Under the pieces are notes generated by a model. That model saw nothing but the letters and a program-made list of their open reading frames with translations. It ran no database searches and was not told where the DNA came from. The position numbers were made by a program, and so were the translations under genes. This document shows positions 8,723 to 14,924 of a DNA stretch of 52,223 bases, in pieces. Source of the DNA: JBFXAM01 sp050184295 (lineage in GTDB: Bacteria > Planctomycetota > Phycisphaerae > UBA1845 > Fen-1342). Where the stretch lies: assembly GCA_050184295.1 (NCBI GenBank), contig JBFXAM010000018.1, forward strand, positions 1 to 52,223, written 5' to 3'. Positions within the stretch are counted from its first letter, which is position 1. The number at the start of each line of letters is the position of its first letter.

Positions 8723-9547
8723 CTATTCGTCCTCCTGCTCTTCCTCCTCCGGCGGGGCATAGGTGAGCCGGTAGCTGTAGCTCGACGTCTGGTTGCTTCC
8801 GGGCGTGATTCGCGTGAACGCGACGTGCCCGTCGAGAAACGCCAGATTCACCGATGTGCCGTCGCGATCGTGCCAGATCGCCTTGTACGTGGCGTACGAA
8901 AACCCGCCGAAGACCGCGAAGAGGTGCTGGTGATCGCCTTGCAGCACGAACAGCGACGCCGGAACCGCCACATCCGAGAGCCGGAGCGGACGCGGCGCCA
9001 TCCCGCGCTCCCAGGGCACGACGCGCGGCTGGCCGGCGGCGACGGCTGAGTTCAGCGGGTAGCTGTTGCCCATGTGGTCGTAGGTCGTCGGCCCGAACGC
9101 GGTCGTGTCGGGCAGCCCTTCCACGCCGTGATCCGACGGACAGTGGAAAAGCTCGGCGGCGGGTGTGTCATGCCGCGCCAGCGCGACGTAGGGGTTGAGC
9201 GGGCGCGGCGAGCGGCTGCGGTAATTGGGGTCGTAGAGCAGCTCGCTCTTGCCGCCATAGAACCAGTTCATGTTGAGGTCCGGAGTGACAAAGAGGTCGC
9301 CGCGATCCTGGAGGTAGAGGTGCCAGGCGGTGGCGATGCTGTGCAGGTTCGCGGCGCACTTGCTGCGCCGGCCGAGCTCGCGCGCCCGGCCGAGCGACGG
9401 CAGCAGCAGCGCGACGAGCAGCGCGATGATCGCGACGACGACGAGCAGCTCGATGAGCGTGAAGCCCGCCCGCCGGCGGCGGCGTCCGCCGACACGCGCG
9501 GCGCGGCGGTCGCGAACGTCAGCGGAGTGTTCGATCCTGAAGCCCAT
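8723..9547 (-). CDS. Pseudopilin-like secreted protein with prepilin N-terminus (planctomycete H-X9-DG type)
   Basis: A 274-residue protein. After a basic leader (GGRRRRRAG) comes the type IV prepilin signal GFTLIELLVVVAIIALL, cleaved after Gly and methylated on Phe by a prepilin peptidase, followed by LLLPSLGRARE. The C-terminal FLDGHVAF matches the DG end of the H-X9-DG proteins expanded in planctomycetes. The last residues are acidic (PPEEEEQEDE). Probably a pseudopilus or surface component whose function is unknown. Start ATG at 9547; no strong Shine-Dalgarno site. The gene diverges from the ECF sigma gene. Confidence 0.85.
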   Translation of the reverse strand: MGFRIEHSADVRDRRAARVGGRRRRRAGFTLIELLVVVAIIALLVALLLPSLGRARELGRRSKCAANLHSIATAWHLYLQDRGDLFVTPDLNMNWFYGGKSELLYDPNYRSRSPRPLNPYVALARHDTPAAELFHCPSDHGVEGLPDTTAFGPTTYDHMGNSYPLNSAVAAGQPRVVPWERGMAPRPLRLSDVAVPASLFVLQGDHQHLFAVFGGFSYATYKAIWHDRDGTSVNLAFLDGHVAFTRITPGSNQTSSYSYRLTYAPPEEEEQEDE

Positions 9548-9733
9548 CGTCGCACGTGATCCCGGTCGGAGCGGCGACAGAAGTATAGCACCCCGCGAGG
9601 GGTTCTCGCGGCGCCGATCGGTCGGCCGAGACGGCTGCGGCGTGCACGACCGGGTCCGGAAACCATCGGTATTCCGGATCGCGGGCCCGCTTCCGACGCA
9701 CCACGATGCGGGTTTCGGCGTAAATTTCCTGCC

Positions 9734-10351
9734 ATGACCGCACGCGACGGCCCGTCCAAACCCGTGGACATGACCACGGCGACCGCCGAGTTGCAGAGCC
9801 TGCAATCGCTGGTCACCCAGGCGCAGCGTGGTGATCGCCGGTCCGCCGATCGGCTGATCCGCGAGCACGAACCCTGGGTGCGGAGCGTCGTGTTCGGCGT
9901 GCTCGGGCGCGTCGACCTGGTCGACGACGTGGTGCAGCAGGTCTGGACGCAGGCGTGGGAGCGGCTGGGATCGCTGGAGAATCCCGCCCGGTTGCGATCG
10001 TGGCTGTACACGATTGCCCGGAACGCGGCGATCGACGCGGGCATCGCCCGCAAACGCCGAGCCGCGACCGCCGACGTCGAACTGCTCGACGCGGCGCGCG
10101 ACGCGCGGCGCGATGTTCAGCCGCCGAACCCCGCGCGGGTGAGCATCGAAGGCGAGCTGCGCGCCACGCTGCTGCGGGCCGTCGAGGCGTTGCCCGCGCT
10201 CTATCGCGAGCCGTTCGTCTTGCGGCATCTTGAGGGATGGAGCTACGCCCAGATCGCGGAGTTGCTCGGCGTGGTCGAGGAGACGGTGGAAACGCGGCTT
10301 GTGCGCGCCCGACGCATGCTGCGGGAGCTGATGCGGGACCGAGTGGACTGA
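9734..10351 (+). CDS. ECF-type RNA polymerase sigma factor
   Basis: A 205-residue sigma-70 family factor. Region 2 is at about residues 28-98 (DRLIREHEPWV, VDDVVQQVWTQAWERL, LRSWLYTIARNAAID). Region 4 is at about 145-202 (LRATLLRAVEALPALYREPFVLRHLEGWSYAQIAELLGV), with the helix-turn-helix and the closing VETRLVRARRMLRELM. Regions 1 and 3 are absent, as in extracytoplasmic-function factors. The gene directly downstream encodes a membrane anti-sigma-like protein and the next an exported PDZ protein, so an envelope-stress role is likely. A later ATG at 9770 is an alternative start. Confidence 0.93.
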   Translation: MTARDGPSKPVDMTTATAELQSLQSLVTQAQRGDRRSADRLIREHEPWVRSVVFGVLGRVDLVDDVVQQVWTQAWERLGSLENPARLRSWLYTIARNAAIDAGIARKRRAATADVELLDAARDARRDVQPPNPARVSIEGELRATLLRAVEALPALYREPFVLRHLEGWSYAQIAELLGVVEETVETRLVRARRMLRELMRDRVD

Positions 10352-10396
10352 ACCGAGGCGCGCGGCGGTCACACCGCCGCGCGATGAAGTGTGCCG

Positions 10397-10924
10397 ATGA
10401 GCGAAGCATCCGAACAACTCGAACGGCTGATCTCGCGGTTTCTGGACGACGAGGCGTCCGCGGACGAGCGCCGTGCGTTGCGCGGCGCGACGCGCCGGGA
10501 TGCGGCCGCCGCCGCATTGCTCGACGAGACGCAAACGCTCGATCGCGAGATCGGACGGGCGCTGCGCCACGCCCTGGGGCGCGGGCTGGCCATTCGCCCG
10601 CTCGTGCATCGCTGGTCGACTGCGGCGCGGCTCGGTCTGGTGGCGGCGGCGGCGTGCCTGTCGCTGCTCATCTGGCGTCCGCCGGCGCCGCCGACCGCGA
10701 CGGATCGCGAGCAGCCGCGCGGAGCGTCGTCGTGGGGCGTTTCGGGCGCGAAGTGGGGCGACGTGTTTTCGACCGCGCCGTCCGCGCAGGCTCGTCCGCA
10801 AGACCGGGCGCGCGACGGACACCGCGACTGGATCGTGATTCCCGGGACGCGACCGGGCGAGTATTGGGTGATCGAACGAAACGACGTGCAGACGCGCGTG
10901 CGCCTGCGGCAGCGCGACTTCTAG
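10397..10924 (+). CDS. Putative membrane anti-sigma factor
   Basis: About 175 residues, 45 bases after the ECF sigma gene. The N-terminal 60 residues (LERLISRFLDDEASADERRALR) resemble anti-sigma N-terminal helices but have no zinc-binding Cys/His set. One transmembrane helix spans about 76-97 (ARLGLVAAAACLSLLIW). The C-terminal part, rich in polar residues (DWIVIPGTRPGEYWVI), would lie outside the cytoplasm. Assignment rests mainly on synteny and topology. A GTG at 10391 is an alternative start. Confidence 0.65.
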   Translation: MSEASEQLERLISRFLDDEASADERRALRGATRRDAAAAALLDETQTLDREIGRALRHALGRGLAIRPLVHRWSTAARLGLVAAAACLSLLIWRPPAPPTATDREQPRGASSWGVSGAKWGDVFSTAPSAQARPQDRARDGHRDWIVIPGTRPGEYWVIERNDVQTRVRLRQRDF

Positions 10925-10970
10925 CTTCGAGCCGGCGGCGCGCGGCGATCTCTGCGCGCAGCGCCGCAGA

Positions 10971-11012
10971 CCGGCCCGCAAACGAGGCGCGCCGACCCGC
11001 AAACGAGCCGCC
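10971..11012. repeat. 21-bp tandem duplication upstream of the PDZ-protein gene
   Basis: Two adjacent 21-base units (10971-10991 and 10992-11012) match at 18 of 21 positions and share CCCGCAAACGAG. They lie 65-107 bases before the ATG of the PDZ gene. A 21-base period puts the units two helical turns apart, on one face of DNA, as in many repressor or activator sites; regulatory function is inferred. Confidence 0.55.
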
Positions 11013-11077
11013 GCGAATCGAACACGCCCGCGGCGATGACCCGCGGGCGCGGCGCGGCCTAATGGGAGACGTAAGCC

Positions 11078-12445
11078 ATGTTGATGCCCGTGATCTATTC
11101 CATGCTGTTCGCGGCGGCGTGCCCGCCGGACGTGGTTTCCGACGGCCTGGCGCGCGGCAACGCGCCCGCGCCGACGCCCGCCGCGGTGTGGCGGGTCGAT
11201 GCCCCTGCGCGGCGCGCGGTGGTTGTGCCGCGCGCCGGCGCAGCAATTACGCCGCGCCTGAATTGGCGGACGCTGGACGGCGCGCCGCGCGGGATGTTCT
11301 TCACCGACGACGCGCAGCCGCTCAAGCGCGTCAATCCGGGGGCGGATGTGGAGCGCCGGGCGTGGATCGGCGTGAAGCTGTCGCCTTTGCCGGCGCCGCT
11401 CGCGGCGCACGTTGGCGACGCGGGTTTGATGATCCTGAACGTCGCCAAGGACAGCCCCGCCGACGCCGCCGGCATCGAGCAGTACGACGTCGTGCGGAGC
11501 TTCAACGGCGAAGCCATTACGACCATGGAGTCGCTGATCGATGCGATCAGCGCGCTGGGCGCGGATCGGAGCGCGCGGCTGACGCTCGTGCGCAAGGGGA
11601 GCGAGAAAACGCTGGCGATCAAGACCGCCGCCCCGCGCGACCCGGCCACGGTCGAGTACAAGTTTGACGAGCCGGAGCAGGAGCTGGTGGACCGCTCCAG
11701 CTCGCTGCGCGGGCGCACGCTGCAAATCGACCCCGACGGGCAGGTGCGGATCGGCGACCTCGGCCCGATCACCAACCTGCCGGACGACGTCTGGAAACTT
11801 TTCGGCGGCCCGACGCTGCGCGACTGGAACACGGCGGACCCGTGGTCGCGCCTGCACATCGATCTCGACCACGATGGCGCCCAGGCCAAAATCGAGCTCA
11901 AGATGAGCGTGAGCGAAGACGGCAACACGATCACCGTCACGCGCGACGCGGAAGGGCGCATCACCGTCGATCGCGTCGACGCGGAAGGCAAGAACTCGTC
12001 GGCGTCGTACGAGAACGCCGACGCGCTTCGCGAGGCCGACCCGGACGCGTACGAGGTGCTCAGCCGGGCGGGGGGCGGCCTGCACTGGCAGGCGTTCTCG
12101 CCGCGCGCCATGGACCTGCCCAAGATGCAAAAGCTCTTCCAGGACCGGTTCGGTCAGCAACTGCGCGTCGATCCGCGCGGCGCGAACCGGCTGCCCGTTG
12201 TGCCGCGCGAGCGCCGCGCGCTTCGCCAGCCCGCGACCGAGCGTCCACGCGCCGACGCCCCGCCGCCCGCGACGGACGATGCCAACGCACGCGACGGGAT
12301 GAGCGTGACGATCAACGGCGACGGGGAGATTACGGTTGTGATCCGCAAGGACGGCCAGACGGTCACGCACGAGTTTCGCAACAAGGAGGACTTCAAGAAG
12401 CGCGAGCCGCAGTTGTTCGAGCGGTATGAAAAGCTCTCACGCTAA
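11078..12445 (+). CDS. Exported PDZ-domain protein
   Basis: A 455-residue protein with a short hydrophobic N-terminus (MLMPVIYSMLFAAAC) that may be a signal or a marginal lipobox ending at Cys15. A PDZ domain occupies about residues 95-190: WIGVKLSPLP, then DSPADAAGIEQYDVV and FNGEAITTMESLIDAI, the usual PDZ ligand-groove and helix pattern. No protease triad is present, so this is not HtrA. The remaining C-terminus is charged and contains two similar strand-rich stretches (DGNTITVTRDAEGRITVDR and DGEITVVIRKDGQTVTHEF). Strong GGGAGA site before the ATG. It follows the sigma/anti-sigma pair and may take part in envelope sensing. Confidence 0.8.
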   Translation: MLMPVIYSMLFAAACPPDVVSDGLARGNAPAPTPAAVWRVDAPARRAVVVPRAGAAITPRLNWRTLDGAPRGMFFTDDAQPLKRVNPGADVERRAWIGVKLSPLPAPLAAHVGDAGLMILNVAKDSPADAAGIEQYDVVRSFNGEAITTMESLIDAISALGADRSARLTLVRKGSEKTLAIKTAAPRDPATVEYKFDEPEQELVDRSSSLRGRTLQIDPDGQVRIGDLGPITNLPDDVWKLFGGPTLRDWNTADPWSRLHIDLDHDGAQAKIELKMSVSEDGNTITVTRDAEGRITVDRVDAEGKNSSASYENADALREADPDAYEVLSRAGGGLHWQAFSPRAMDLPKMQKLFQDRFGQQLRVDPRGANRLPVVPRERRALRQPATERPRADAPPPATDDANARDGMSVTINGDGEITVVIRKDGQTVTHEFRNKEDFKKREPQLFERYEKLSR

Positions 12446-12505
12446 CGGCCGGAAGCACAAACCTGGCGCCGCGCCCGACGCGCGGGGCATGAACGGCAAA
12501 GCGAA

Positions 12506-12537
12506 CGAGCCCTGCGAGATCGCTCTCGCGGGGCTCG
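12506..12537. terminator. Bidirectional terminator hairpin between convergent genes
   Basis: CGAGCCCTGCGAGA (12506-12519) pairs with TCTCGCGGGGCTCG (12524-12537) over 14 bp with one T-G wobble and a 4-base loop, followed by TGTTTG. It lies between the rightward PDZ gene and the leftward CHRD-like gene. Confidence 0.65.
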
Positions 12538-12585
12538 TGTTTGATCGACAGCGCGGCGACGCCTGCCGCGCGACACGCCGCCGGC

Positions 12586-13059
12586 TCATTCGCATCCGAT
12601 TGTGAGGCAGCTGCCGAAAGCGTCGATGTCGAAGTGGTTGATCGCGAAATCGCGTTTCATGTCGCCGGTCAGCGGCCCGCGGATGGGCTCCGGAAAGCCG
12701 CGAATCCCGCCGTCGAGGAAGGTCGACGTCGCGACCGCGAAGTGAGTTCGCCGCGCGATGATGCCGCCGATCCCTGCGTTGAGCGCGGCGCCCGCGACGA
12801 CAGAAAGCGGCACGGAGGTCAGCCCGGCAATCTGCGCCGCGGTGGCGCCGCTGAACCGGTCGTTGAAATGAGCTTCGATGTAAGACGTGAGCAAGTCGAG
12901 ATCCAGCGTCGCATGGACGTCGCTGTGCCCCGCCGACGGGTTGGGCGGGATCATCGCTGCGCCGCTCCGCTCGGCCGTGAACTCGCAGTGGTGCCCCGCC
13001 GCCGGCGGCGCGAATCCGCAGGCCAGAACGATGCCGGCGATCGCCAGAATGCGCTTCAT
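12586..13059 (-). CDS. Secreted CHRD-like protein with a degenerate single dockerin-like repeat
   Basis: A 157-residue protein with signal peptide MKRILAIAGIVLACGF...A. The body aligns by eye with the CHRD protein next door: EFTAERSGAAMIPPNPSAG against EYTASLSGPAEEPPNASPG, and DGGIRGF against GGEIRGF. The C-terminus, GDMKRDFAINHFDIDAFGSC followed by LTIGC, lines up position for position with one GDxNxDGxxNNFDIDPF repeat but has lost the Asn and Gly of the calcium loop. No second repeat is present. ATG at 13059 chosen for the signal peptide; the frame upstream has no coding character. Function unknown. Probably a diverged paralogue of the upstream gene. Confidence 0.75.
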   Translation of the reverse strand: MKRILAIAGIVLACGFAPPAAGHHCEFTAERSGAAMIPPNPSAGHSDVHATLDLDLLTSYIEAHFNDRFSGATAAQIAGLTSVPLSVVAGAALNAGIGGIIARRTHFAVATSTFLDGGIRGFPEPIRGPLTGDMKRDFAINHFDIDAFGSCLTIGCE

Positions 13060-13092
13060 GCGAAGCTCGCAGGAATCGCCGGACCGGCAATG

Positions 13093-13127
13093 CGAAACCG
13101 ACCGGAGCGCTGCCCCGGTCGGTTTCG
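13093..13127 (-). terminator. Strong hairpin between the two CHRD-type genes
   Basis: CGAAACCGACCGG (13093-13105) and CCGGTCGGTTTCG (13115-13127) form a perfect 13-bp stem with a 9-base loop. There is no clean T-run on the minus strand, so it may be a terminator, an attenuator, or an mRNA 3'-end stabiliser between the two genes. Confidence 0.55.
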
Positions 13128-13147
13128 AAGAACTGCGAGCCTGACGC

Positions 13148-13726
13148 CTACCGCCGGCGCGCCAGCAGCGCGACACCGCTCAGCGCGAACAGCGCGAGCG
13201 TGGTCGGCTCGGGCACGGGCGTAAGAAAACCACGAATCTCGCCGCCGCCGAACGTGGTCGAGTGAATGTTGAAATAAGCGCGTCCCGTGTCGATCGCGGA
13301 GAAGAGTGCCGCGCGCGCGGAATCGACGGTACCGCCATTCGCCGTCACGTAGGACGCATTGAAGCTCGACGCGAGCGTCATGTCGAACGTCATGTCGTAC
13401 GCGCCGGAGGTTCCGCCGCCAGGGAACCCCGGAAACGTCGGCGTCGTGGTCGCGACGCCCGCCGTGCCCGCGCCCGGGACGGCGGTAGCGGCGTGGATGT
13501 GTGCGTTGGTGACGTTCCCGATCAAGCCGGAGAAGCTCGCCTGAACTCGCACGGTCAGCGCCACGGTGTCGATGTCCACCAGCGCGATGCCCGTGCCCGG
13601 CGAGGCGTTCGGCGGCTCCTCCGCCGGACCGGAGAGTGAGGCCGTGTATTCAAGTAACTCGGCTTGCGCCGGTAGCGCGATCGCTGCGAGCGCGGCGATG
13701 GCGGCCAAGACGGGGATTCTACGCAT
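13148..13726 (-). CDS. CHRD-domain protein with PEP-CTERM sorting signal
   Basis: A 192-residue protein: signal peptide (MRRIPVLAAIAALAAIALPAQA), CHRD domain (SGPAEEPPNASPGTG, NAHIHAATAV, YFNIHSTTFGGGEIRG), then a C-terminal PEP-CTERM signal, VPEPTTLALFALSGVALLARRR: the PEP motif, a hydrophobic helix and a basic end. PEP-CTERM proteins are normally processed by an exosortase, which is not in this window. CHRD is a beta-rich domain first named in chordin and common in bacterial exported proteins; its role is unknown. GAAGGAAG lies just before the ATG at 13726. Confidence 0.9.
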   Translation of the reverse strand: MRRIPVLAAIAALAAIALPAQAELLEYTASLSGPAEEPPNASPGTGIALVDIDTVALTVRVQASFSGLIGNVTNAHIHAATAVPGAGTAGVATTTPTFPGFPGGGTSGAYDMTFDMTLASSFNASYVTANGGTVDSARAALFSAIDTGRAYFNIHSTTFGGGEIRGFLTPVPEPTTLALFALSGVALLARRR

Positions 13727-14058
13727 CTTTGCTTCCTTCGTGCAGCGAGCGGCCCAAAGCCCGCGCGACGCGACGACGCACCCGTTGTGACGCCCGTCCG
13801 CTTGGCGTGGAGCTGTGTGAGTCTGGAGTTCTTTCGACCCTTCCCGGCGGCGCCCGGCCCGAGCCGCGCAGCGCACCGCTTTCAGACTCATGTCCCGACG
13901 GCAGGTCGTCTATTACACAAGCGGCTGCCAGAAACGTAGATTTTCCCGGCCGCCGCCCCCCGGTCGGCATGCCAGTCCGCACAGGTTGCGCCGACGCCGC
14001 CGACGAAGGGGTCGGAGGCTCAGAGTGCGAAGTCGAAACCGATCCCGGACGTGCGCGG
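13727..14058. other. Intergenic region, no gene seen
   Basis: About 330 bases upstream of the CHRD/PEP-CTERM gene. No frame with a ribosome-binding site, signal peptide or family resemblance was found, and no clear promoter or hairpin. It should hold the CHRD promoter. Confidence 0.4.
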
Positions 14059-14232
14059 CTACTGTACCCCTGAGAACAGCAAATCCACCACGGAGCGCGC
14101 CAGCTCGTTAAAAAACGTCGTCGCGGCGGCCTGCGTCACGACCGAGGTCTGACATCCCGAGCCAAGCGCCAGCAGCGCGGCGGCGGCGATTGCCCCGATC
14201 CCCGAGCGGTTCCATCGATTCTTGCGATCCAC
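14059..14232 (-). CDS. Small lipoprotein of 57 residues
   Basis: A short gene with a GTG start at 14232 and AGGAG 7 bases upstream. The peptide begins with a basic patch (MDRKNRWNRSG), then a hydrophobic segment (IGAIAAAALLALGSGC) ending in a lipobox-like LGSGC with Cys27, then QTSVVTQAAATTFFNELARS and VVDLLFSGVQ. The pattern matches the tiny planctomycete lipoproteins with an amphipathic C-terminal helix, whose role is unknown. The gene diverges from the SecD-head-like lipoprotein gene. Support is from the Shine-Dalgarno site plus lipobox. Confidence 0.6.
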   Translation of the reverse strand: MDRKNRWNRSGIGAIAAAALLALGSGCQTSVVTQAAATTFFNELARSVVDLLFSGVQ

Positions 14233-14424
14233 CGGCGGTCTCCTGACTCCGAACGCCCGCGCTTGGCCACATGGCCGCGGACCGGGCCGGATTCTAACGC
14301 GCCGAGCCGACTTCGGGGCATGGTGCGGCGCGACACGGCGGGTTTACCGCATCCGGCGGCGTCGCTATCGTTTCCGCGCGTGAGCTCACTCGGGGTCGAC
14401 GCCACCGGTCCCAGGAGAATCAAC

Positions 14425-14898
14425 ATGCGTTTGGGTGTGCTGCTGTTTCTCAGCATGCTGGCAGGGTGTGCCGCGTCCGGTCGGCATGCCGACGGCGAGG
14501 ACGGCGCGGGGGCCGCCGAGCGCGTGGCCGCGAAGCTCGAGCTGCGGCTGGCGTCGCTCCAGCCGGGGGATGATCTGACGCTGATGCGCGATCCGGAAGG
14601 GCGCGCGATCCACGTCGCGTCGGCGGTCGAGCTGTCGGAGACGGACGTCGCGCAGGCCCGCGCATTCCACGGCGACGACGGGAGCTTTGTCGAGCTGACG
14701 CTGGCCCCGGAGGCCGCGGCCCGCTTTGCGCAGCTGACACGCGAGAACGTCGGCGGGTTGCTGGCGATTGTCGTCAACGACGAGCTGGTTGCAGCGCCGC
14801 TGATTCAGAGCGAAGTGGTCAGCGGACGCGCATACATCAGCGGGCGCTTTTCGCGCGAACGGGCTGAACAGCTCGCCGCCGCCATCGCCGGTCGCTGA
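14425..14898 (+). CDS. Lipoprotein with a SecD P1-head-like domain
   Basis: A 157-residue protein. Signal peptide with lipobox LAGC (Cys about 16). The C-terminal 70 residues match the SecD/SecDF P1-head pattern: VELTLAPEAAARFAQLTREN, then LAIVVNDELVAAPLI, then SGRAYISGRFSRERAEQLAAAI. There are no membrane helices, so this is not a complete SecD but a stand-alone head domain tethered to a membrane. AGGAG 7 bases before the ATG fixes the start. Role unknown; might bind peptides or protein chains. It lies 26 bases before the erythromycin-esterase-like gene and is probably cotranscribed. Confidence 0.75.
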   Translation: MRLGVLLFLSMLAGCAASGRHADGEDGAGAAERVAAKLELRLASLQPGDDLTLMRDPEGRAIHVASAVELSETDVAQARAFHGDDGSFVELTLAPEAAARFAQLTRENVGGLLAIVVNDELVAAPLIQSEVVSGRAYISGRFSRERAEQLAAAIAGR

Positions 14899-14924
14899 CC
14901 GGCGTCCACTCCTGGAGACGCCGC

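Noticed and set aside
9548..12370. N-terminal 940 codons of a very long minus-strand frame continuous with the pseudopilin gene
   Set aside because: Only the last 274 codons have a prepilin signal and coding character; the rest is antisense to the sigma, anti-sigma and PDZ genes.
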